Part shown: positions 49,533 through 58,598 of the stretch, piece by piece
Layout: each line of letters begins with the position of its first letter
Numbering within the stretch: position 1 is the first letter of the stretch
From: Ulva prolifera
Taxonomy: Eukaryota; Chlorophyta; Ulvophyceae; Ulvales; Ulvaceae
NCBI GenBank assembly: GCA_023078555.1
Contig: CM041199.1
Coordinates: 10,031,943-10,095,942 of the forward strand
Reading direction: 5' to 3'
DNA length: 64,000 nt
Notes under the pieces: generated by a model
Database searches by the model: none
Told to the model about the DNA's origin: nothing
Seen by the model: the letters and a program-made list of their open reading frames with translations, nothing else
Program-made: the position numbers and the translations under genes

Positions 49533-52500
49533 TTACACGGTTCGGCCAGAAGCCTTGTTCGCAGTGGCCCAATACTGCACACTTTGTGCACCCCTCCGGA
49601 CTGGAACTAACTGGCATGGAACTACGTCCAAGTCTACGACGTATCTGCCGCCATACGCCCGAGACCCCCTGTTTGCACCCGCCACACCGAAAAACTCAGG
49701 GGGACGTTTCAACACGGGATCTGGGGCGCGGGCTCCCGGGGTGGCTGGCAAGGTGCATTTATACAGATCAGCAACCTCCAGGTACAATGGGTTTGGTTCC
49801 GCAACACAGGACACGCAACTCACGACATCCCGGGGCTGCACACACGCCCTCATGAAATACTGCAGTTCCCCGACGTAATACGTCACTGTCCCGCCACCCC
49901 CGTCCCCGCCCCCCCCAATGAGGTACCTCAAGAGGCACCACTTGTTGTCTTTCTTCCCTTGCGTAGACTGTTGTGCGCAGCTGAACATGTCTGCAACGCG
50001 GGATTGCATCTGGTGGAACTTCAGAAGTGTTACTGTACCCTCACGGCGAGCCTCATCAACAGTGCCATCCACCTTCAGGCCCAGAGCTCGGTGGATGGCC
50101 ACGCGGCGTGCATATCCAACCCCCCGGCGACAGTGAGTTGGCCAGCCCTCATCCTGTAGGGAATCCTGATGGAAGAGGAGGTACGGCAACCCTGTCAGCT
50201 CATCTCCCACGACGTCAAGGGGGAGGACCTCTGCTGTCTCAGACTGGGCAGGAGCCCTGCCCACCCCGACGACCCTGCCGGTGATCCGGTCGCTGTCAAT
50301 TGATTGCTCCCTGTCAGCGGATCTTCCATTGCGAGTTCGTGCCCGCCGGCGTTTCTCCGTCGTTATGGCATACGACAGTGAGGTCATGGCAGCAGGCAGG
50401 GAAGCTGCATCATGCAGCAGCCGCATACATGTGCGGCGCAGCAGTTCATCGCTCACGTATACTTGTTCAGGGCAACGAGTCAATCGATATTTGATCAGTC
50501 TCTTCAAGAGCTGGACCATCCGCTCAATCCAGAATTCAAGAATGAAGAAGGATGCACCGCAGTACCTCACCTGATCCGGAAGGTTACAAGCCGCCAGATG
50601 CAGCTTGTACGTGCTTAGAGCAGCGCCCGCAAACGTCTCCTCCGCCAGCTTGGCGTTCTGCAGCATCAATCGCTGTGCTTCCGTGATTCGGGCCGGTGTG
50701 TGCTGACCCTCTTCATATCTGAGAAAGTAGAGGGCCCCTGCTCGCAGGAGCCCCCACGACTGCTCAAACACTCTGCGTATGCGTTTGTCGGAGGCTTTCC
50801 ACGGGAGATCGTGCAGGAGGTACAGCGAGAATGTCTCGGTGAAGGCCAGCCAGTCTTCCATGAGCCAGCGACTGCGGTTCCTAGGCAAACAGTCACCCTG
50901 ACTCAGAGGGGCTGCTTCAACAGGAGTGCACATGGTTCCCGTGTCCAAGTAACAGTCCGACAAGTGGCGCAGCCTCGGATGCGAGTAGGGCGTGCTGGCG
51001 ATGTGACTGCGCACTTGGTGATGTCGGTGTACACCTTCTTGGAAAGAGAGGTCTGCATGATGTGGGGCGCTCTGGCAGCTATCGCCTTTACGACATCCTC
51101 TGGCAGTCGGAACAGGGCCCGGAGGCCTGCCAATGGCGCCTTCTTGGACTTCTTCCGGCCCAGGGGAGGGAGCCACTGGTTCCAGAAGTCCATGAGCACA
51201 CCGAGCAGAAACACGTGCGCCACTCCGAGCCGGAAGAAATGGCAGGGACTTCAACGCCACAGCGTAGTTCATAATCAATTCCAGACTCAAGGGCGGGGCA
51301 GGGAGCAGCAGGCTGGGGGTGTTGGTACTTGAAGTAGGAGAGGAGACTGAACAGCGGGGAACCTTTTACCCCCAGTAGCTTGTACTCGTCTTTGGCGAGC
51401 TTGGCCCTGGACTTCGGTGTCTTCCGGTCGCAATAGCGTTTCAAGGTTGGTGCGTGGACCTGTAAATCCACAGGCCTGGCCAGGGTTACCACAAGAAAAG
51501 AGCCGTATCACCTACGACGCTTGTTCGGTGTCAGAGGGGCTGGCAGGATGAGATGCGGCGCACAGAGGGGGGGCAGGGGAGTAGGCCGCATGTGCACAGA
51601 TGGCATTCGATGACACTGTAGATGGAATTGCACCTGGGCAGCAATCTTGTCGCCCTTTCGGCCCCTGGCCAGGATTTCTGCCGCCGAGTACTTCAAGCGG
51701 TTGTCAGACTCCCAGGAAGAGGGCTGCACATGCTGGGGCTCGGTCCACGCGGTCCGCGGCGGGTTGCCACCAGTGTCCGGTTGTACACTCCCAGGCACCA
51801 TCCGGGGGTTTGCAGCTGAAGATGCCGCTTCTTCCTCCGGGGTGAGTGATTTCCCTTTCAGAGGCCCGTCGGCATAGCAGGGCACGGGCTGATGCAGAGG
51901 GAGATGGTGTCCCATCCACCTGCATCGCCGTGGCATGCATGATAGCAATTGTAAGCGGGACAGGTACGTGAGGCAGCACTAGCAGGAAAGTGTTTACACC
52001 CGGAAGTGACCACCACGGACCTGACAGTCCCGATGCTTTGGCTTGAGGATTTTGCCCCCACACGCCAGGTTGATGGCCTTTCCAGCCGGGGAGTTGAGGA
52101 AGCTGCTTTTGTCTTTGACAGCTGTTGCCCTGGCTTCCCGTACGCTGTTCAGCAGCCCCGGCTGCAAGAGGAGGTCTTTCAGCGAGGCTTCTTCGCCAAA
52201 GAAGAAAGCTGAGCGCACTGGGACACCCTTCCCTGTGAGATCGACCTCGAATCGCTGTTGAACACAACCAGGGGTTCCGCAGGTATCCGCCAGGTGCTGG
52301 TGATGGTCACACGGATCAAGTGGGGGGGACAAGCTCCAGCAATGGGGACAAACGTGGCGCGTCACAGAGGAAACAGGCGGGACACCCAAGACCGCCTTGA
52401 CGAGGTGGAAGGAGGGAGGGAAAAAGTTGCCATCGGGTAGCAGCAGGTAATGTATGAACCTGCACCACGTATCCACGACCACGTCCTGTATGCGAAAGAG

Positions 52501-53429
52501 GCTCTACAACTGGGCAATCCACATGCACACCGTGAGGACGGTGAGGGCGCCGCCAGTGTATATGTGTTTCATGCGTTCGTCATGCCACCAGGCGCCCGTG
52601 CCCTTCCGGGCCCCTGTGGTGGGGAGCGGGCCGTCGTCATCTGCCTCCTGCATGTGCAACGATCCGGCCAGTCCCACGGAGGAGTACGAGCGGATTCACA
52701 GCATTGCATGTAATGGAAGATGAGGACACACCTCGGATTCGTCTGAACTGTACTCCGTCTCTGAGGAGAAGGCAATGGTGTCTGCGTCTGAGATGTCTGA
52801 GTCGGCGTCTGAAAATTGTGCGGGGCCCTCGGCATAGTCGCTTTCGGACGGTGGGGGCAGCTGTACACAATCCCAACACATCAGAGTTGCTTTGGGCGAG
52901 CAGGCAAGATACAGCAAAGGGACAGGAGCGCTGACACCCATGGCCATCACGAGCCGCTGTCATGCCGAGCTGCATCATGATCAGGCAATCCGGGACTCAG
53001 CACGGTCAACTACCGCAGGTACGCACGTCGAAGAGGTCGTCGGAGTGGGCAGGGTCATTGGGGGGACCCCCCATGTCTGGAGGGGATGGTGGTCTCCCAG
53101 AGGGACCGGCCCCGTCGTGTCTGCCGATGACGTCATCATCTGCAGCAGCGGAGATCGGGCCAGTGGCTGGCCTCGAGACTGGGCCCGCGTCGTCGTGTCC
53201 ACCAGCGGCTCTCCGCGCTGCGGTTGCTGCACTCAGACGACTGCTGCAAGGATCGTGATGGTTTTGGGCGGTGGTGTGCCGGGCAAACTTCTCACCACAG
53301 GCTAGACACTGGAATTTCAACGTACGGTTCCTTCCCCGTCGGCTCGGGAGGGATCAGGCGCTTACAGTTCGCTTTGGCAATCAACTCGTTCACCTCATGC
53401 TTCTTCAGGCTAGACGTCGAATGGGCCAT
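49533..53429 (-). CDS. Tnp2-type transposase of the CACTA element
   Basis: Predicted minus-strand exons: 53429-53023, 52860-52732, 52647-52531, 52485-52021, 51888-51634, 51459 to about 51300, about 51240-51010, and a last exon open to 49533. Exons 2-6 join in phase 0. The N-terminus has a C2H2-like finger (FQCLACGEKFARHTTAQNHH), then an acidic Ser/Asp stretch. Exon 4 has LLLPDGNFFPPSFHLVKAVL followed by HVCPHCWSLSPP, like the PxGNxLPxSYYEAKK...HVCPNDC region of Tnp2. Later come VFLLGVLMDFWNQWL (compare MHLxxLGxxKDFW) and LMEDWLAFTETFSLYLLHDL. LPDQVRYCGASFFILEFWIE matches the LPxQVxxxGPxxxFxxFxxER region. These point to the En/Spm TnpD (Transposase_21/Tnp2) group and its Plavaka relatives; family known, assignment inferred. 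Exon 1 needs a one-base shift in CCTCCC near 53348 in both copies, so the gene may be inactive or the consensus wrong. Confidence 0.78.
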
Positions 53430-53765
53430 GGTAGCCAGCCGTACTTAAGCATACTTGTGACGAAGTTATACGACAGCGCGACCTCTGGTGTTTACCGTTC
53501 CTACGATGGCATTAAGTACCACCAAGACCTCCCTGTCGTATACCGTGTTCGCCCTGTCGCCACGATATCTGGCGAGGCGCCGGGGTATCGAGGCAGCCAA
53601 ACCTTTGAAGGCAGACCGCGTGACGACGCTACATCGGCATACCATTCAAAGCATGGAGCAGCAAAGCATGTGCGAACGACGCGATCTGTTAGCTGTCATA
53701 CGAAAAGACCATCCACAGTACCGACTATCTACGTGTGTTAATTCCGCTTTGTCTAATCCTCCACC
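53430..53765. promoter_or_regulatory. Divergent intergenic region, likely two-way promoter
   Basis: 336 bp between the transposase ATG (minus) and the 206-codon gene's ATG (plus). No clear TATA box on either side; the word TCGTATA/TATACGA recurs (53465-53471, 53536-53542). Function inferred from geometry only. Confidence 0.4.
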
Positions 53766-54386
53766 ATGTCCAACCTGCAGTTCACGTTCCTCCGCGCCTC
53801 GCCCGTCATCATCGAGAAAGAAGTTGTAGATGATGCAGACAACGGAGCAGGGATGCTTGACGTGCTGGTCAGCAACGTGTGGAGCAGGGGTGCCGGCGTC
53901 GACGGGTTGACTTTGACGTCAACCGTCGACAAAGACAGCTCCGTTGATGTCGACAGTGTCGAGAAACTGATGACGTGCATAAAGTACTTCTTCAGGAAAG
54001 GCACAATCGCTGGACTGCTGAAGCCGCCCGTGCTGGTGAAGGCGCTGGGCAAGGGCAGAGGGAGCGTGGAACAAGCGTCGGCAGCCGTCGGCACTGCACA
54101 CTCAACAGCTACGGCCTTGACTGCGGACCCCGAAGCTGACGTGCGTTGGGAAAAGTTGAAGGATGCGGTGCTGATGTGGACGGAAGGGATGAGATCCAAG
54201 GTGGAGGGAATGGCCGCTGCCCACAAGGAAGGCAAGCTCGTGCAGGCACTAGTGAACCTGAACGCCCCAGCCGACGAGAAGGTGTGGGTCGGGAGTATTC
54301 TAACGAAAAAGCAGGCGGACGCAATCGGCAAAGCTGCATATGGGGTACGGCTGCTGTCTCCGACTAACAACGTGATTGCAACCTGA
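53766..54386 (+). CDS. 206-codon protein of unknown function, divergent from transposase
   Basis: A single open frame with a good start context (CCTCCACCATGTCC), ending TGA at 54384-54386. The N-terminal half alternates hydrophobic and acidic residues (SPVIIEKEVVDDADNGAG, VDKDSSVDVDSVEKLMTCIK). The C-terminal half is helical and Ala/Lys-rich (VEGMAAAHKEGKLVQALVNL, LTKKQADAIGKAAYGVRLLS). There is no signal peptide, membrane segment or motif I recognise. It lies inside the CACTA ends, so it is either part of the element's machinery or captured cargo. This is the only complete copy, since copy 1 is cut by the N. Confidence 0.65.
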   Translation: MSNLQFTFLRASPVIIEKEVVDDADNGAGMLDVLVSNVWSRGAGVDGLTLTSTVDKDSSVDVDSVEKLMTCIKYFFRKGTIAGLLKPPVLVKALGKGRGSVEQASAAVGTAHSTATALTADPEADVRWEKLKDAVLMWTEGMRSKVEGMAAAHKEGKLVQALVNLNAPADEKVWVGSILTKKQADAIGKAAYGVRLLSPTNNVIAT

Positions 54387-54611
54387 GGTCCACTACCACC
54401 CCGCCAGGGCCACGGGATCGCACGCCACCGACTTTCAGTGTAATTTCAGTGTAGTTTCTTGCGGCAGTTCACCATCGCCATTCGCGGTCAGAATGCAGTG
54501 ACGGGTATCGTGTACAGGTTGGCAAAACTGGTGAAGCGTAGGAAGTTGCGACTAATATCAATCATGCTTTCTACAGCCAGCACAACCATTTGAACGCCAC
54601 GACCAAAGAGT

Positions 54612-56274
54612 GTGCCTCTGCTGATGCTCGGGTTATGCCGTACCTGTTGCCGCGCCCAACGGTGGCAGAGAAGGGGAGCATACAATACCCGCCCAGACGG
54701 AGGTGACCCGATGTGCAGGAAGTATGCAAGACGGGCGTGGGACCATAACACGGCGCTGCGGAGGAATCCCGACTCTCGCGAGCAGAGGAAGCTTCAAGCG
54801 GCAATGCAAGTGTTCCAGAACTCCAAGGCATGTCCTCCTCCTTGGTCAGAGCTGGAGTGGCCATTCGGCGAATGGCCACTCCAGCGCGTCATGCATTGTC
54901 TTGCACTGCACGCGCCTGGAGTGGCCATTCGGCGAATGGCCACTCCAGCGCGTCATGCATTGTCTTGCACTGCACGCGCCTGGAATGGCCATTCGGCGAA
55001 TGGCCACTCCAGCGCGTCATGCATTGTCTTGCACTGCACGCGCCTGGAATGGCCATTCGGCGAATGGCCACTCCAGCGCGTCATGCATTGTCTTGCACTG
55101 CACGCGCCTGGAGTGGCCATTCGGCGAATGGCCACTCCAGCGCGGCGCGGCCTGCATGAATCTGCACTTGCATGGGCACTGACTGGCCATTCGGCGAATG
55201 GCCACTGTGTTCCAACAAACGTGATTCGTGCGCAGTTCACCGTGAGAGGCGACCGCCTCCCTATTGCTGACGAACCCATGAAAACCCCCCAGGCATGGGC
55301 TATGGAGGACGGTCTGTATGTGTGCGAAGGAATCGCCAAGGTTGCTGCAGCCCAGCGCGCCATCGAAGGGACCGCTGACTCTCCCGTCCAACGGGGCACG
55401 AGACCAAGGAAGACCGGGAAGGTACAATCTCACCACACGCTGTACTGCACGCCTGAGGGTGGGCATTAAGTGGTACCAGGATTGCACGGGCGCCTGTGTG
55501 AGCGGCATGTGCCATGATTCGAGACAGCCATGCGGGTACAGGCTCCTACCGCATCCAAGTCAGGAAGACGGGGCACTCATTCCAGCAGCGGACGGCGCAC
55601 AATGCTCGCTGACTTTTCTCCCCGGCGGCCAGGGCTCCAGCGAGAACCAAGGGCAGACCGCACTGCTGATCACGACAGTGAGCACCAGCCGGACGAGGTG
55701 GGTCACGATCAGACGGAGGAAGATGAAGAGCCTGATTCTCCCCAGCGTGCAGACGATCGATGCAAGTCCCCGGAGATAGAACTACAAGTCGTGGCGCCGG
55801 TATGTCCTCTTATGATTTGTGCCAATGTGTGCCTAGTCCGATTGTAATTGCCCCACCCATCATCAGACCAGGTGTAGAAGCGCATGTACGTTGCAGAAGC
55901 CCAACAAAGCTCTCGAGAAGCGAAAGGCCAAGGCAGACAAGGAGGCCGCCCTACAAGCGCGTAGGGATATTCGGAAAAAGATTGAGGATTGCAAGGCTAA
56001 GCTGGCAACGCATCAGCCCAAAAGCAAGGGTCCGAGTGTGCAGAAATTAAAACAACAGAATAGTGTATTGACGGTATATCACTACCCCGATACACTTGAT
56101 CCGACATGTGACACCAATGTCTGCAATCCCGGGTAGTAGCACTATTTGTGTGACAGTCACTTGGACAACGAATGCATCGGAGCCGTGCACTCATGCAGAT
56201 GGTATTGCATGCAGGACGAGTTATCAAAGCTTCAAGACTCCATAATTGACGGCCTCCCGGATGAGGACGAGTAG
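54612..56274 (+). CDS. Multi-exon unknown gene interrupted by a palindrome array
   Basis: The 5' part is open from about 54612 and clearly coding near 54710-54835 (KYARRAWDHNTALRRNPDSR, EQRKLQAAMQVFQNSKA). After the palindrome array come four segments that join in phase 0: 55236-55421 (62 codons, contains EDGLYVCEGIAKVAAAQRAI), 55542-55799 (86 codons, acidic, DEVGHDQTEEDEEPDSPQ), 55897-56073 (59 codons, Lys-rich helix, EKRKAKADKEAALQARRDIR) and 56215-56274 (ends IIDGLPDEDE, TAG). The frame is also open straight through the array, so the palindromes may be translated or may lie in an intron. The charged helix could be a coiled coil. No family recognised. It is inside the CACTA element, in tandem with the 206-codon gene. 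Confidence 0.55.
54854..55205. repeat. 64-bp tandem array carrying stop-free palindromes
   Basis: Five units start at 54854, 54918, 54982, 55046 and 55110, exactly 64 bp apart. Each begins with a palindrome whose arms are GAGTGGCCATTCG and CGAATGGCCACTC around one G (two units have GAATGG at the left arm), followed by a spacer with GCGCGTCATGCATTG. A sixth, solitary palindrome core lies at about 55184-55204. Since 64 is not a multiple of 3, successive units are read in different frames (WPFGEWPL, AIRRMAT, GHSANGHS), and none contains a stop. Confidence 0.97.
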
Positions 56275-56401
56275 ACATGCCCGTGCATTGCATGGTTGTA
56301 GTTGGGTCACCTCAGGACCATCTTGCAGCCTGTACATAGGTCCTTTGCCTGGTCATGTCCATGGAATGTCAGGAAGTCTGTCCTGAGGGAATGTATGGGA
56401 G

Positions 56402-58112
56402 TAGGGGGTCATCCACTCCCGCTAAAGGGTGGTCCCCCCCCGGGCGCGCAAAATTCGCTGCGAAACAGAGAAATTGGGGAAGGTTTCCACTATTGTTTAG
56501 GTAGGTTGGGAACTCGTAGTGTTCGATCTCAGTCTTGGGAAAAGTCCCCAAGGTTCGTACCCTTTTCGGCACAAATCAGCCATTCTCCCCAATATCGACA
56601 GAACGAAGAGATAACGTCCCCAATCACTCGCCTTCGCTTCCAGAACACGAACCACGCCATAAATAGGCTATAATATGTTGCTATCTTTGTGGTTGGTGTA
56701 TTTCCGTTGTATGCGGGTGACCCGACACAATGTGTACAGTACGTAGTGTCGTTCGGCTGCCAATCAACTTGCTGGAGACGGCAAGCAATTGCAAGCGTCG
56801 ATCGATGGTGTTCTTGTTATATGTTAAGCAGTGTCGTTGATCAATGAGACAACGCCGATTACGTGCGTCGACGGCTGTATGGCACGTTTGCACGCACAGT
56901 TCTTTCGTAACGCGACGCAACCACGTGCTCATCGCATACCAAAACACGACCATTAGATCAGCAGTCGGAACAAGCATTCTGCGCTGTTTGACAGCGTCCT
57001 CGCGAGAAGTAGCCCACATCGGAGGATGTCAGGCACTCAATTTCTCCACGACAGACTCGCCACCTCACTAAACACATCGACCACACTACGCCACTTACTC
57101 CAGGATTTGGACTTGCATCCTGTATGTGGGCCCGTTTGAGCCTCGACCGTTTTTCAGCTCTGCAACTGCATTGGCTTGCACACTGCACGAGCACAAATGC
57201 TCCGAACGGCTGTGACTTGGTTCCTGTCGATGTCCAGGCAACAAAACGAGTTTATATGCTCTCGTGATTTTGCTTATGTTGTCAAGCAGGGTCCATTTGG
57301 TGCACCTCCAGATCACCGTCTGCTGCCCTGTCAGAGAGACAGGAACGATTCGAGAGCGCTGAAACTGCAGATGCCAAGACTCGTAAAATGGTGTGATAAT
57401 TTTCGAATAGACACAGTTAAGCGACTCGCATTGTCTCACTTGTGCACTGTTACTGTCAAGACGCGTGTTAGTCTCATCGAGTGTGCACAGGGGTTAATGC
57501 GCGTGCCTGAGCTGGTAAGCATGCTGACTGTGCATGACGACGTGGAGGGGAGCGTACCTTGCCATCGCGTGAAGTCGCGCGGCAGAAATGAAAGTAATAG
57601 TTGAACCGGTGACCTCATGAGTACACACGACATGCTCTACCACTGGGGCTCACCTGAAGCAACGAGTCCTTTGTTAGATGACTCCTCCCTTGATTATGTC
57701 ATCTATATTCTTGGATCCCCAGATATGGATATCCCACAACAGTTACCCCTGCGTGCCGTCTCAACGTGCACGAATCAGCTGCCTCCCAATTGACAAATTC
57801 GATGCAGCGCGGCCGTCTAGGGGCAACACAACACAATAGCAAAGGTTGTAGAAGAAGTTTGGGAAAGATTGGGAAAGGAGCTGAGAAACTGGGCAACATT
57901 GGGGAGCCGAGGACGGCAAATCGAGGTTCTCCCCAACCAGACCGGCCATTTCAGCGATTGTGACCCATTTTGCCCAAGACTCCGAACTAAAACACTACGA
58001 TTGTTCATTCAACATAGACAATAGTGGAAACCTTCCCCAATTTCTCTGTTTTGCAGCGAATGTTGCGCGGCCGGGGGGGGACCACCCTTTAGCGGGAGTG
58101 GATGACCCCCTA
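56402..58112. mobile_element. Nested 1.7-kb TIR element without its own transposase
   Basis: The first 95 bp (56402-56496) and the inverted last 95 bp (58018-58112) differ at only 3 positions; both start TAGGGGGTCATCCACTCCCG. Weaker similarity extends inward to CGTAGTGTT. TGGGAG flanks both ends (56396-56401 and 58113-58118). The shared flank can be read as the 8-bp TATGGGAG if the terminal TA on the right belongs to the target. A TAGGGG start and an 8-bp duplication would suit a hAT-type element; 6 bp would suit other superfamilies. The interior has only a 142-codon unidentified frame (57176-57604) and a tRNA-like sequence. It is probably non-autonomous and recently mobile, given the TIR identity. 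Confidence 0.85.
57595..57654 (-). other. tRNA-like (A/B-box) sequence, degenerate
   Basis: On the minus strand CCCCAGTGGTAGAGC resembles a tRNA D-arm/A-box, and GAGGTCACCGGTTCAA resembles a variable loop with T-arm/B-box. The acceptor and anticodon stems do not pair well, so I do not call a functional tRNA. It could be a tRNA-derived SINE fragment or pseudogene inside the TIR element. Confidence 0.35.
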
Positions 58113-58118
58113 TGGGAG

Positions 58119-58282
58119 TGTGAGCTATGTATGAAGCCTTATATGAACAAGGAAAGCGCAAGCCATGTAAGCACCTACATCATATAAATGCAGGCAAGTT
58201 GCCATCTCCAGTGCCGTGTACATGTGCCTCAAATGATAACAAACAAATCCACCCCATCATGCTTCCACAAAACCGCTCTCCT
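58119..58282. other. CACTA-element sequence between two nested insertions
   Basis: 164 bp separating the 1.7-kb element from the hAT element; no gene. GCCTGCAC at 58283-58290 is the hAT target copy. Confidence 0.6.
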
Positions 58283-58290
58283 GCCTGCAC
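58283..58290. repeat. Left 8-bp target duplication of hAT element (GCCTGCAC)
   Basis: Perfect match to 60888-60895. Confidence 0.95.
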
Positions 58291-58598
58291 CAGTGTTGGC
58301 AAAATACGCGTATTCTCGAAAAAAACGTATGAAATACGCGTATTATGGCCACAGCGTATGGAATACGGCATACGTTGGACTTGGCCAGCGTGTGGGCGCC
58401 TAAGTGCTAGCGCTGTACACAGACTGCGCTTGTAGACGCTTGTCGACAAGCGCGTAGGCTCAATAGTCACCTGCCGCGGCCGCTGCGCTGCGCATGCCGC
58501 CACACAGAGCCTCGTGTAACGTTTAGTCGTGTCTGTAGTATTTTCAGAGGTCATGAGACATTGCGGCTTACGTGCAGCGTGCTGTTCACTGTGGCACG

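Larger units (their letters stand above)
27004..54044. repeat. Copy 2 of the duplicated 27-kb segment
   Basis: Second occurrence of bases 1-27002. It continues without a break into unique sequence at 54045. It keeps the long transposase ORF (49533-51290) that an extra G breaks in copy 1. However, it carries a 73-bp C-rich insert at 28651-28723 and an extra T near 32350 that damage other reading frames. Neither copy is the better consensus throughout. Confidence 0.97.

Noticed and set aside
54612-55469. Reading the palindrome array as a designed protein repeat domain
   Set aside because: Unit length 64 changes frame each time, so no single peptide repeat is maintained. Openness follows from the stop-free core, not from a conserved domain.
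57589-57660. Functional tRNA gene
   Set aside because: Acceptor and anticodon stems do not pair, and the T-loop lacks the usual GTTCGA.
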